A DNA stretch of 64,000 nt from positions 8,572 to 72,571 of the forward strand of contig CAZNLY010000011.1 in NCBI GenBank assembly GCA_964574295.1, given 5' to 3'. The translations under genes were made by a program, and so were the position numbers. Of the stretch, positions 8,429-16,482 are shown piece after piece (position 1 is the stretch's first letter; each line of letters opens with the position of its first letter). The notes under the pieces were generated by a model that was not told the origin of the DNA, did not search any database, and saw nothing but the letters and a program-made list of their open reading frames with translations. Origin of the DNA: SPDF01 sp964574295 (GTDB lineage Bacteria > Gemmatimonadota > Gemmatimonadetes > Gemmatimonadales > GWC2-71-9).

Positions 8429-10384
8429 TCACTCCACGATCAGTTGCACGACGGCCCCGGGCGCCACGCTGGCGCCGGCGGCCGGGATGGACTGTGCCAC
8501 GATGCCCGTGCCACGGACATTCACCTCGAGCCCCTTCCGATGCAGCGCGAGGGCCGCCGCGCGAACCGGGAGCCCGGCCACCCCCGGGACGGTCACCGAA
8601 TCGGGGGCCGGGCGCGTGGATGGCAGCGGCCACGGGAGGGCGGCCCGGGGAGTCGCTTCGGCCTGGGTGGGGCCGGCGCGCCGGGCGGTGCCACCGCCCT
8701 CGGGAGCGCCGGGCCCGACCATGCGGGCCCTGTCGATGGCCACCTTCCGCGCGGCGAGCGCCTGCTCGAGCATCGTCCGCACGACGGGGGCGGCCACGTC
8801 CCCACCGTAGATGCCCCCCTCCGTCGGCGAGTCGATCTTGACCACGACCACCAGCTGCGGATCGTCAGCCGGAAAGAACGCGGCGAAGGAGGCGACGTAC
8901 TCGTCGACGTACCGGCCGTTCCTCACCTTGCGGGCGGTGCCGGTCTTGCCGGCCACGCCATACGTCCCCACCTGGGCGCGCGCACCGGTCCCGCCGCGCC
9001 CGCTGGCGCCGCGCAGGTAGTCGCGGAGCGTGGCCGCCACAGCCGGCGAGACCGCCCGGCGCACCGGCTCCGGCTGGTGCCGGTAGAGCACCGTTCCGTC
9101 GGGGGCGCGCACCTCGCGGACCAGCGTCGGCATGAGGAGGACGCCGTCGTTCGCAATCGCCCCGTAGGCGCTCGCCAGCTGCAGCGCCGTCACCTCGAAG
9201 TAATAGCCCATGGCCACGCTCACCCGGCTCAGCTCGGGCTGCCATGCCTCGGGGCGATGGACGACCCCCCGGCTCTCCGACGGCAGCTCCACGCCGGTCG
9301 GCGCGCCGAAGCCGAAGTCGCGCAGCTGCTGGTACTGCTCCTCCGGCGACAGCCGGTCGGAAAACTTCGCCATCGCGATGTTGCTCGAGACCTCGATGGC
9401 CTGCGCGAGCGTCAGCATCCCGTCGGTCGCGTGGACGTCCGGGATGACTCGCGTGCGCCCGTTCGGGAGCGGCATTTCCCACGTGCCGCCCTCGCCGCTC
9501 ACGGCGTCGGTCGGGTCGACCCGCTCCAGCATGAGGAGCGCCGCCGCCGTGAAGAGCTTGGCGGTGGATCCCGGCTCGAACGGCTCGGTGAAGGCCATCA
9601 GGTCGGGCTGGCCGTCCTTCTGCGACGCGACCGCGAGAAGCTCGCCGGTGCGGGGATCGAGGATGACGATGTCGCCGCCGCTCGCGCCGAACTCCTCGAC
9701 CGTCTCCGCCAGGCTCTCCTCCGCGATGTCCTGCAGGTCCGCATCGATGGTCAGCACCACGTCGTACCCCGCCACCGGCTCCCGCCGGAGCCGGCCCGGC
9801 GACTCATACCGGCGCCCGCGGCGGTCCTTGAGGACCACCTCTTCGCCCGGCGCGCCGGTGACCAGCGAATCCAGCGCGCGCTCGAGCCCGGACGCGGCCG
9901 CTCCATCGGGGCCGACCCGGCCGACCACCCGCCCCGCCAGTCGCTGCGAGGGGTAGGTCCGCAGGTACACCGCCTCGAGGTGCACCCCCTTGAACCGCCG
10001 CAGCGGCTCGACGTCCGTGGCGGTGTAGGGCCCATAGAAGTAGAGGTACGACTTGCCGGCGGCGAAGCGCCGCTTGAGCTCGGCCGCGGAGACCTCGAGC
10101 TGGGCCGCCGCGGTGCGGATGAGCGCCGCCCGCTCGGTTACCTCGTTCGGGGCGATCCCCACGCGATAGGATTCCTGCGTGACCGCCAGCGTCAGGCCGT
10201 TCCGGTCGTAGAGGGTGCCGCGCCGGGCCGGAAGGCTCCGAACCTCGGTCCGGCTCCGCGAGGCCTCCGCGGCGTACTCGCCGCCGTCCAGCAGCTGCAC
10301 CTGCGCGGCACGCACGACCACCGCGAGGAGGCCCACCCCGAGCAGCACCTCCAGCAGGCCGATCCGCGCCTGGAAGCGGGCCAT
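8429..10384 (-). CDS. ftsI: Septal class B penicillin-binding protein FtsI/PBP3 with one C-terminal PASTA domain
   Basis: Septal transpeptidase that crosslinks glycan made by FtsW. The 651-residue protein has one N-terminal membrane helix (residues about 8-28), the pedestal domain, and a transpeptidase domain with S273-TAK, S333-SN and K480-TGT. Residues about 590-651 form a PASTA domain (VPGVAGLPVRAAALAL, then GASVAPGAVVQLIVE), which in other proteins binds peptidoglycan or stabilises the enzyme. The link region before PASTA is rich in Ala, Pro and Arg. Its start shares one base with the ftsL stop (TGATG). Confidence 0.94.
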   Translation of the reverse strand: MARFQARIGLLEVLLGVGLLAVVVRAAQVQLLDGGEYAAEASRSRTEVRSLPARRGTLYDRNGLTLAVTQESYRVGIAPNEVTERAALIRTAAAQLEVSAAELKRRFAAGKSYLYFYGPYTATDVEPLRRFKGVHLEAVYLRTYPSQRLAGRVVGRVGPDGAAASGLERALDSLVTGAPGEEVVLKDRRGRRYESPGRLRREPVAGYDVVLTIDADLQDIAEESLAETVEEFGASGGDIVILDPRTGELLAVASQKDGQPDLMAFTEPFEPGSTAKLFTAAALLMLERVDPTDAVSGEGGTWEMPLPNGRTRVIPDVHATDGMLTLAQAIEVSSNIAMAKFSDRLSPEEQYQQLRDFGFGAPTGVELPSESRGVVHRPEAWQPELSRVSVAMGYYFEVTALQLASAYGAIANDGVLLMPTLVREVRAPDGTVLYRHQPEPVRRAVSPAVAATLRDYLRGASGRGGTGARAQVGTYGVAGKTGTARKVRNGRYVDEYVASFAAFFPADDPQLVVVVKIDSPTEGGIYGGDVAAPVVRTMLEQALAARKVAIDRARMVGPGAPEGGGTARRAGPTQAEATPRAALPWPLPSTRPAPDSVTVPGVAGLPVRAAALALHRKGLEVNVRGTGIVAQSIPAAGASVAPGAVVQLIVE

Positions 10385-10671
10385 CAGCGCCCCGCCGGCG
10401 CCAGCGGCAATGGCGCCTGCTCGGAGTCGCGGGGGAAGTGCAACCCGAGGCGATCCTGCGCGATGCGCCCAAGGACCGGCCGGCTCGAGGCCTCACGAAT
10501 CCGCCGCTCCAGGTCGGCCTGCCGCGCCTCGAGAGTGGCCCGCTCCTGCCGGAGTGCCGCCACCCGCCGGGCCATGCGGTAGGCCGCCGTCTGCCGCACC
10601 TGCACCACGGTGGCCACCCCGAGGAAGAGCGCCAGCCAGAGCATGACCCAATGCCGGCCCTTAAGCGTCAT
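10384..10671 (-). CDS. ftsL: FtsL-like division protein
   Basis: Small bitopic protein of 95 residues: a short cytoplasmic start (MTLKGRHW), one membrane helix (about 8-27) and a coiled coil (RRVAALRQERATLEARQADLERRIRE). This is the architecture of FtsL, which joins FtsB and FtsQ to activate FtsWI. Identification rests on architecture and on its place between rsmH and ftsI, because FtsL sequences diverge strongly. I chose the ATG at 10671, which has an AGG nearby and overlaps rsmH by 11 bases, over a GTG at 10689. Confidence 0.85.
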   Translation of the reverse strand: MTLKGRHWVMLWLALFLGVATVVQVRQTAAYRMARRVAALRQERATLEARQADLERRIREASSRPVLGRIAQDRLGLHFPRDSEQAPLPLAPAGR

Positions 10672-11569
10672 CGGCAACCTGGAAGGCACGGAGGCGGGCG
10701 CTCCGCGCGCGGGGATTGGAGGCGATTTCGTCCGGTGATGGTACGGCGGCCTTGCGGGTCAGCAGGCGGCCCAACGGGCGCCCGCGGCAGGTGCACACCG
10801 GCTGCGCCGGAGGACAGATGCACGAGGCCGCCCACTCGCGAAAGGCACGCTTCACGACCCGGTCTTCGCCCGAATGATAACTGATCACCGCCAGCGTTCC
10901 CCCCGGGGTGAGGGCATCCCGGAGCGCCGGCAGCGCGGTCCCGAGCCCCTCCAGCTCATCGTTGACCGCGATCCGGAGCGCCTGGAAGAGGCGGGCAAAG
11001 TCGCCCGGCCCCGAGCGCGGCCCGAGGACCTGGCGGATGGCGTTGACGAAGTCGTCGCTCGTGGCAAACGGAACCCGCGCACGGCGCCGCTCCACCTCGG
11101 CGGCGAGCCGACGCGCCCGCGGCTCGTCGGCGTAGTCGGCGAACCATCGGGCCAGCTCGGTGGCGGGCGCGGTGTTGAGCAGGTCGGCGGCCGTGGCCCC
11201 CTCCCGCCCCATCCGCATGTCGAGGGGTGCGCCCCGCCGGAAGGTGAAGCCGAGCTGCTCGTCGTCCAGCTGCCGGGAGGAGACACCGAGGTCGAGCAGG
11301 ATGCAGTCGGGCCTGAAGGCGACGACGGCGGCGAGCGCCTCGGGCGAGGCGAAGGGCGCGTGCACCGTGCGGAGGCGCCGGCCCTCGAGCCGCTCCGCCG
11401 CGCGTTGGATCGCGGCCGGGTCCCGATCGATGCCGAGCACCTCCGCGCCGGCGGCAAGGAACGCCTCGGCGTGGCCGCCGTCGCCCAGTGTGCAGTCCGC
11501 CACGCGCCGCGCCGCGCCGGCGAGGGCTCGGACGGCATCGAGCAGCACGGGCGCGTGGCGGTCGGTCAC
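10661..11569 (-). CDS. rsmH: 16S rRNA (cytosine1402-N4)-methyltransferase RsmH
   Basis: RsmH (MraW) methylates N4 of C1402 in 16S rRNA using SAM. The 302-residue product has RHAPVLLDAV at the N-terminus, the SAM loop VADCTLGDGGHAEAFL, LLDLGVSSRQLD and the C-terminal ISYHSGEDRVVKRAF. The GTG at 11569 is preceded by GGAAGGATC, a usable ribosome-binding site. The open frame runs further upstream through the tRNA-Asp gene, but that part is not coding. First gene of the dcw cluster here; the usual mraZ is absent. Confidence 0.94.
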   Translation of the reverse strand: MTDRHAPVLLDAVRALAGAARRVADCTLGDGGHAEAFLAAGAEVLGIDRDPAAIQRAAERLEGRRLRTVHAPFASPEALAAVVAFRPDCILLDLGVSSRQLDDEQLGFTFRRGAPLDMRMGREGATAADLLNTAPATELARWFADYADEPRARRLAAEVERRRARVPFATSDDFVNAIRQVLGPRSGPGDFARLFQALRIAVNDELEGLGTALPALRDALTPGGTLAVISYHSGEDRVVKRAFREWAASCICPPAQPVCTCRGRPLGRLLTRKAAVPSPDEIASNPRARSARLRAFQVADDA

Positions 11570-11592
11570 GATCCTTCCGGGGTGAAAGCGAA

Positions 11593-11620
11593 CACCCCGT
11601 CCGCTGGCGCGAACGGGGTG
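11593..11620 (-). terminator. Strong 12-bp hairpin between tRNA-Asp and rsmH (terminator or attenuator)
   Basis: Read on the minus strand, CACCCCGTTCGC and GCGGACGGGGTG pair over 12 bases, with one T-G wobble and a GCCA loop. The tract that follows, TTCGCTTT, is only moderately T-rich. It lies downstream of tRNA-Asp and 23 bases before the rsmH start. It could end the tRNA transcript or attenuate read-through into the dcw operon. The structure is seen; termination is inferred. Confidence 0.55.
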
Positions 11621-11636
11621 CCGGATGATCCGGGAG

Positions 11637-11711
11637 CGGGGCTGACGGGGCTCGAACCCGCGACCTCCGCAGTGACAGTGCGGCACTCTAACCAAGCTGA
11701 GCTACAGCCCC
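11637..11711 (-). tRNA. tRNA-Asp (GTC)
   Basis: A full cloverleaf can be drawn. The acceptor stem GGGGCTG pairs with CAGCCCC and the discriminator is G73, as usual for Asp. The D arm begins GCTC. The anticodon stem is CCGCA/TGCGG with loop CTGTCAC, giving anticodon GTC. The T arm is GCGGG-TTCGAGC-CCCGT. No CCA is encoded. It sits between a secreted TPR gene and rsmH on the same strand. Confidence 0.95.
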
Positions 11712-11725
11712 CGGTGCAGCGCACC

Positions 11726-11731
11726 ATTATA
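11726..11731 (-). promoter_or_regulatory. Consensus -10 box (TATAAT) for tRNA-Asp
   Basis: A perfect TATAAT reads on the minus strand 14 bases upstream of the tRNA-Asp 5' end. No good -35 box lies at the usual distance. The box is inside the 20-base loop of a 10-bp inverted repeat (11704-11713 and 11734-11743), one arm of which is the tRNA acceptor 5' strand. Confidence 0.5.
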
Positions 11732-11757
11732 AACGGGGGCTGTCCTTCATGGTAGCC

Positions 11758-13470
11758 CTACTGGCAGTAGGCCTTGATCATCGAGGCCACTCGCGGCTGG
11801 AACTGGTTGATGAAATCCAGGTTCTTGGCCGCGTCGGCGGGCCGCGTGGCCTGCCCGAGGGTAAAGCCCGACTTGGCCTCCGCGAGCAGCGCCTCTTCCT
11901 TCCGGGCCAATTCGCAGGAGCGGGTGGCTTCCGCCTGCTTGTCGATGGCCGGCACCTGATAGAAGGTGGCGAGCCCGAAGAGGTAGTTCGCGCTCGGCGC
12001 CACCCGCCCGTCCGGCGCGGCCGCGGCCACCGCCTTGCGGAGCACATCGGCCGCCAGGGGGAGGTTCTGCTCCGCCGGCTGCAGCAACGGCAGCGCACCG
12101 TTGGTCAGGATCGCGGCGGCGCTCTCCTTCTGCCCGGCGTCGCCGTGCGCAATGGCGAAGTCGGTGAAGAGCATCGCCTCGGCGATCCGCTTCTGGTCGG
12201 CCAGCGACTTGGCCGCCGTGAGCGCCGGGACCACGGCCGCGGTGTCGATGGCGATCAGGCGGCTCGTGACGGCCACGAGGCTGTCCACCGGCCCGGTCAT
12301 GCCGTAGGCGGTGACCAGCTGGCCCATCAGCGTCGGGTTGTCCGGGAACTTGTCGACCCCGAGGCGCGCCCACTTGAGCAGCGCCGCGGTATCGGGCTGC
12401 GCGGCAGCGAAGACGGTGATCTTGAGGAAGTAGGTGGAGTCAGCCCGCTCCGGCGCCTCGGTGTACACGTGCTCGAGCGACTGGATGGCCTTGGGGTAGT
12501 CGCCGAGGGTGGCGTACGCGTTGCCGAGGAGGTCCCAGAGGTCGGCGTTGGACGGATCCAGCCGGAGCCCTTCCTGCGCGGCCTGCACCGCCGCGTCGGG
12601 CCGTCCGTAGCGGATGAAGATCTTGAACGCCTCCTCGCGCAGGGGCTGGTTGGTCGGCGCGGCCAGCAGCATCTGCTGGTAGGCGTCGACCACCTTTGCC
12701 GAGTCGCCCTGGGCATCATACTGCTTGGCGAGTTCGGTCCAGGCGCGGAGGCTCTGCGGATCGCCGGTCACGGCGGCCTGCAGGTCGGCGATCACCTCCG
12801 AGCTCGGCGCCTTCCGGGCCATGGCCAGTTGCGCGAGGCAGTATTGCGCCAGGCCGTTGTTCGGGAGGATGGCGGTTGCCTTCTTCGCCGCCGCGGAGGC
12901 GGCGTCCGGCTTGCTCGCGCTCAGGTCCACGCACTGCTTGGCCTCGTCGGCCGACTTGACGGCGGGCGTGAGCTGGTCGGCGACCGCCTCGCCGAGCTGC
13001 TTGAGGGACTGCCCCGGCGCCTGCTTCACCACGACGACATTGCCCGCGTCGTCGTTGAGGCCCGCCAGCCGGGCGGTGACGGCGTAGCCGGTGCCGCCCT
13101 CCACCTTGGTCATCGTCGAGGCGAGGAGGACGCGCGCCTGGAGTTCCTGCGCCAGGCGACGGGCCACGATGGGGCTCAGGATGGCGTCGAGGGGGTAGCC
13201 GTACTGCTCGAGCGCCGCCTGCATCTGCTTGACCGGGATGACCCGGTACGTGGTTCCCGCCACGCGCTCCATCCGCAGGCGCATCGCGGTGCCGATTTCC
13301 ACCGCGGCGACCGAATCGCCCTCGAGGAAGGAGTAGGGGTTGGCCACCATGAGCTTCGGCGCGGCGACGTTGCCCGTGCCGAGGCGCCGGGCGCCGGAGG
13401 GGATCTGGGCGGAGGCCTGGGTGGCCAGGATCGAGCCGAGCGCGGCGACGAGGGCAAGTCTCAGGCGCAT
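11758..13470 (-). CDS. Secreted TPR-repeat protein (570 aa), function unknown
   Basis: An N-terminal signal peptide (MRLRLALVAALGSILATQASAQ) predicts export. Residues about 40-200 form a domain of unknown role, with a region about variable access to values (VANPYSFLEGDSVAAVEIGTAMRLRME) resembling outer-membrane-associated TPR proteins. From about residue 190 the protein is mostly tetratricopeptide-like helices. It probably acts as a periplasmic scaffold. The ATG at 13470 was chosen because it starts the signal peptide; the longer frame upstream runs across tRNA-Val. The gene stands between two tRNA genes on the same strand. I do not recognise a specific family. Confidence 0.8.
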   Translation of the reverse strand: MRLRLALVAALGSILATQASAQIPSGARRLGTGNVAAPKLMVANPYSFLEGDSVAAVEIGTAMRLRMERVAGTTYRVIPVKQMQAALEQYGYPLDAILSPIVARRLAQELQARVLLASTMTKVEGGTGYAVTARLAGLNDDAGNVVVVKQAPGQSLKQLGEAVADQLTPAVKSADEAKQCVDLSASKPDAASAAAKKATAILPNNGLAQYCLAQLAMARKAPSSEVIADLQAAVTGDPQSLRAWTELAKQYDAQGDSAKVVDAYQQMLLAAPTNQPLREEAFKIFIRYGRPDAAVQAAQEGLRLDPSNADLWDLLGNAYATLGDYPKAIQSLEHVYTEAPERADSTYFLKITVFAAAQPDTAALLKWARLGVDKFPDNPTLMGQLVTAYGMTGPVDSLVAVTSRLIAIDTAAVVPALTAAKSLADQKRIAEAMLFTDFAIAHGDAGQKESAAAILTNGALPLLQPAEQNLPLAADVLRKAVAAAAPDGRVAPSANYLFGLATFYQVPAIDKQAEATRSCELARKEEALLAEAKSGFTLGQATRPADAAKNLDFINQFQPRVASMIKAYCQ

Positions 13471-13546
13471 TCCTGCGATCTCCGACGGGCGATGGAACGA
13501 CGGGTGGACGGGATGCCAACCGGGCCGCGGCACCTCCGCGGCATCA

Positions 13547-13620
13547 TGGGCGAAGAGGGACTCGAACCCCCGACATCCTGCGTGTAAGGCAGGCGCTCTG
13601 ACCAGCTGAGCTATTCGCCC
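13547..13620 (-). tRNA. tRNA-Val (TAC)
   Basis: The acceptor stem GGGCGAA pairs with TTCGCCC and the discriminator is A. The anticodon stem CCTGC/GCAGG encloses loop CTTACAC, giving anticodon TAC. The T arm is GGGGG-TTCGAGT-CCCTC. No CCA is encoded. A weak -10-like TAGTAT lies about 13 bases upstream, overlapping the stop of the small membrane-protein gene. Confidence 0.95.
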
Positions 13621-13636
13621 CGGCGCCCGGCCAATA

Positions 13637-13828
13637 CTAGAGCGCGATCCCCAATGGCAGGAAGACGCAATACCCCAGCACCAGCAACACGGCGGCCAGG
13701 CTCGTGCTGCCGGAGGCCAGAAGCAAATAGCCCGCCGCCAGCGAGACCAGGCCACACGCCAGCAGGGCCAAGTTGCGGGGCGCCAGCGGGATAGGACGTC
13801 CGGAGGTCGCCTTGGAGGATTCGGGCAT
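13637..13828 (-). CDS. Small two-helix membrane protein (63 aa)
   Basis: The product has a short polar N-terminus (MPESSKATSGRP) followed by two hydrophobic helices at about residues 18-36 and 41-62. The pattern GYLLLASGS...LLVLGYCVFLPLGIAL resembles small conserved membrane proteins of the DUF3098 type, but that assignment is tentative. It starts 11 bases after the peptidase stop, so it is the last protein gene of the long Che operon before tRNA-Val. Function unknown. Confidence 0.7.
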   Translation of the reverse strand: MPESSKATSGRPIPLAPRNLALLACGLVSLAAGYLLLASGSTSLAAVLLVLGYCVFLPLGIAL

Positions 13829-13839
13829 AGTCGGGAAGG

Positions 13840-14721
13840 CTAGCGGGAAGAAGGTTGGTGGTCAAGCACGTTTTCGTCCCCTTCCTCCGGTGCAATGTCC
13901 CATCCCTCGTCGAGCGCCGCCCGGCGGGGGCGGTCCCGGCGGCGGCGGGCCACATACGCGAGCGCCACCGCCGCCGCGATCACCAGCCAGATTCCGGTTC
14001 CGACCGTCCAGGTGGCCAGGCCAAACCGGAGCCGGACCGACCGGCGCCACGACTCGTCGAACCGGTCCACGGAGAGTCCCGTGGTGGCGAGCACGGCGGC
14101 ATCGAACGGGACGCCGGCCGCGAGCTGGCCCAGGAGCGGATCGAGCGTGCCTGTGGGGTTCCGTCTCCCGAGCTCGAGCACGGCCGTGGCGGCCAGCGCG
14201 TATCCGGCGTCGGCGGAGAGGCCGCTGCCGCGCAGGTGGGCATCGAGCTCCCCGAGCCCCGGCGTCTCCCCGCGGGCCACCGCCAGGTTGACCGCCAGCC
14301 GGTCGAAGACGTCCCACTGCCCGCTCGCCACCGTGGCGTACCCCTCGTCGAACCAGAGCGGCACCCGCTGCCGGACCGCGTCGTGCAGCGCCAGGTGGGC
14401 GAGCTCGTGGCGGAGGGTCCCGAGGACGTCACCGCCGTCCGCCCGGAGCACGATGGTGCGCCCCCCGGGGAACGCGGCCCCGGCACTCCATCCCGGCAGG
14501 CGGCCCCGGGTGAACTCCCGGAACTGGGCCGAATCGGCGGCCACGAACAGCCGGAGGGAACCGAGGTCGCGGCGCCCGATGCCAAGCCAGGTGGCGGGCT
14601 GGTCGGCGGCGTCCGCCAGCGCCGTGGCCAGGGCCTCCTGGTCGGGCCACGCCACCACCGTCACCCGCCCGACCGTGGTGACGCTGGGCTGCCCCTGCAC
14701 GAGGAGGACGGCGAGGATCAG
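13840..14721 (-). CDS. Membrane-anchored gluzincin (peptidase MA-like), probable CTG start
   Basis: Zinc-peptidase-like protein with an HELAH motif (H105, E106, H109 in my numbering) and a downstream WFDEGYA whose glutamate (E126) is the third zinc ligand in peptidase-MA-type gluzincins. A membrane helix (about 255-275, WLVIAAAVALAYVARRRR) anchors it near the C-terminus; the tail after it is acidic. The N-terminus is a short export helix (ILAVLLVQG). No good ATG or GTG starts it: the next GTG lies inside the helix and upstream ones lie deep in the TPR gene. A CTG at 14721-14719 overlaps the TPR stop as CTGA and is my choice, giving 293 residues. Confidence 0.75.
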   Translation of the reverse strand: MILAVLLVQGQPSVTTVGRVTVVAWPDQEALATALADAADQPATWLGIGRRDLGSLRLFVAADSAQFREFTRGRLPGWSAGAAFPGGRTIVLRADGGDVLGTLRHELAHLALHDAVRQRVPLWFDEGYATVASGQWDVFDRLAVNLAVARGETPGLGELDAHLRGSGLSADAGYALAATAVLELGRRNPTGTLDPLLGQLAAGVPFDAAVLATTGLSVDRFDESWRRSVRLRFGLATWTVGTGIWLVIAAAVALAYVARRRRDRPRRAALDEGWDIAPEEGDENVLDHQPSSR

Positions 14722-15590
14722 GCCGGCGAGTGTCGCGGGATCTCGCCCCCCGCCGCCGCGAGGTCCAGCAGCTCGCGGCAGCGCTTGCCCCAGGGATTGA
14801 ACTTGTTGGCCTTGTGGCCGTCGGTCCACGCCTGGCGGGCCTCCTCGGGCCGTCCGGCAAACCAGAGGGCCCGGCCCAGCTCGTAGTACGCCTCGATCAG
14901 GTTCGGGCCAAGGGCCAGCGCCTTGCGGAAGAAGGTCTCCGCGTCCTCGTACATCTCGCGCTCCTGGTAGACCAGCCCGAGGTAGTAGTGGGCATACAGG
15001 GTGGCCTTGCGGTCGTTGTCGAGCCGGATGGCGCGCGAGAGATGCTCGATCGCCTCGCCGAAGATCCGCTTCTTGAGGCAGATGTACCCGACATTGATCC
15101 GCGCCAGGGCGTTGGCCGGCTCCTTCATGAGGACGCGGGAGAAGGTGCCGAGCGCCTCATCGTACTGCTCCGCCAGCATCTGGGCCCACCCGAGCAGGGA
15201 GAGCGCCTGCGGGTCGTCCGGCGCGAGGGCCAGCGCCTTGCCGAGGGCCTGGATGGCCCCGGGAAAGTCGCCGAGCGAGATGAGGCTCCACCCCTTCTCG
15301 ATGAAGGTGGAGGCGCCGAGGTGGTCGGCCTGGAGCACGGGGCGGGCGCCGGTGAACTGGGGGGCGCCCCCGCTCTCGACTTCCGCGGCGAGCTGCTTGT
15401 ACTGCTCGACCAGGGTGCGGACCTGCTCCTTGAGGGCGGCGAGCTCGCCCAGCAGGCCGTCCACCCTCTTGAAGTAGCCGATGATGTCGCGCTTGAGGGC
15501 CAGGCGGTCGGGGCCGGACGGCGCGGCGGCCAGCCGCCCGGCGAGGGTGGCGTACTCGTCCCGCAGGGAGCGAAGCGGATCGGCGGTCAC
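14718..15590 (-). CDS. Coiled-coil and TPR protein (290 aa) of the Che operon
   Basis: Residues 1-75 are helical and likely coiled coil (GLLGELAALKEQVRTLVEQYKQ). From about residue 90 to 265 there are about five TPR units (for example GWSLISLGDFPGAIQALGKALALAPDD). No catalytic motif is seen; the probable role is protein scaffolding. The GTG start overlaps the stop of the first CheW gene as GTGA, so it is coupled to the chemosensory genes. Its stop overlaps the peptidase start. Confidence 0.8.
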   Translation of the reverse strand: MTADPLRSLRDEYATLAGRLAAAPSGPDRLALKRDIIGYFKRVDGLLGELAALKEQVRTLVEQYKQLAAEVESGGAPQFTGARPVLQADHLGASTFIEKGWSLISLGDFPGAIQALGKALALAPDDPQALSLLGWAQMLAEQYDEALGTFSRVLMKEPANALARINVGYICLKKRIFGEAIEHLSRAIRLDNDRKATLYAHYYLGLVYQEREMYEDAETFFRKALALGPNLIEAYYELGRALWFAGRPEEARQAWTDGHKANKFNPWGKRCRELLDLAAAGGEIPRHSPA

Positions 15591-16048
15591 GCGCCGGCGG
15601 CCGTGAGTTGCAGGCGCTCCTCGCTGCTGAAGAGCCGCCCCGCCTGGAGCAGGATGACCGTGCGTTCCGCCAGGGTGAGCACGCCGAGGATGTACTTGGC
15701 GGCCAGGCCGCGGATCATCGGCGGCGGTGCGGCCACCTTGCGGCTGTCGGTGCGCAGCACCTCCCGCACCGCGTCCACGATCATCCCCACCCGCTGGCCG
15801 TCCAGGGTCACGATCATCACCCGCGTCTCTTCGCGGTGAGGCGCCGGGGCGCCGAGGCGGGTCCGGAGGTCCACGACCGGGACCACGCCGTCGCCGTACG
15901 GCAGCACCCCCTCCAGGAATTCGGGTGCGCTCGGCACCGGGGCCGGCGCCTGGTAGCGGAGGATGCGGTCGACCTGGGATATCTCCAGGGCGAACTCCTG
16001 GCCGCCGGCCGCGAAGATGACCACCTGGATGTCGTCGCCTGTCGTCAT
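15587..16048 (-). CDS. cheW: CheW-type coupling protein 1
   Basis: CheW links chemoreceptors to the CheA kinase. The 153-residue protein is a single CheW domain (VVIFAAGGQEFALEISQVDRILRYQ, then VLPYGDGVVPVVDLRTRLG and a C-terminal VDAVREVL...LAAKYILGVL). The start is the ATG at 16048, which overlaps the second CheW gene as ATGA. A longer frame upstream belongs to the neighbouring gene. One of three CheW proteins in this locus; receptor partners are not in the window. Confidence 0.92.
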   Translation of the reverse strand: MTTGDDIQVVIFAAGGQEFALEISQVDRILRYQAPAPVPSAPEFLEGVLPYGDGVVPVVDLRTRLGAPAPHREETRVMIVTLDGQRVGMIVDAVREVLRTDSRKVAAPPPMIRGLAAKYILGVLTLAERTVILLQAGRLFSSEERLQLTAAGA

Positions 16049-16482
16049 GTGTCGCCCTTCCCGCCCAGGAGCCGCGCCCCCAGGGCCTTGAGATCGAGTA
16101 TCGGCACCACCGCCCCGTCTCGGCGCGTCACCCCCAGCGCCCACGGGAGCGACTCGCCCGCCGGCACCGGCATGACCGGCTCCGCGAGCACCGCCTCCGC
16201 CTCCTCGACCTCGAGGCAGACTCGCTGGCGCCCGGCGCGCGCGAGCACGCCGATCTCCCCCCGAGGCCGGTCGCCGGCCGCGCCCCAGAGGATGTCGGAG
16301 AGGTTGACCACGGGGACGAGCCGCTCGCGAACCGCCACCACGCCCCGGAGCGCCGGTTCCGTGGCGGGGACAGGAAATGTCGCCGCGAGGTCCACGACCT
16401 CGAGCACCTCCGCCACCTCGAGCCCGACCGGACGCCCGCCGGCGCGGACGAGGAGGTAGCGGCAGGGTTCGGTTCCGCTCAT
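16045..16482 (-). CDS. cheW: CheW-type coupling protein 2
   Basis: Single CheW domain of 145 residues (YLLVRAGGRPVGLEVAEVLEVVD, ALRGVVAVRERLVPVVNLSDIL, then RRDGAVVPILDLKALG). It differs clearly from the adjacent CheW, so the two are old paralogues. Both ends overlap neighbours by four bases (ATGA), tying it to CheB and the first CheW. It may couple a different receptor set or cap the array. Confidence 0.92.
   Translation of the reverse strand: MSGTEPCRYLLVRAGGRPVGLEVAEVLEVVDLAATFPVPATEPALRGVVAVRERLVPVVNLSDILWGAAGDRPRGEIGVLARAGRQRVCLEVEEAEAVLAEPVMPVPAGESLPWALGVTRRDGAVVPILDLKALGARLLGGKGDT

Noticed and set aside
11621..11635. CCGGATGATCCGG as a second terminator
   Set aside because: Too short a stem (5 bp) and no T-tract; the neighbouring 12-bp stem is the better candidate.
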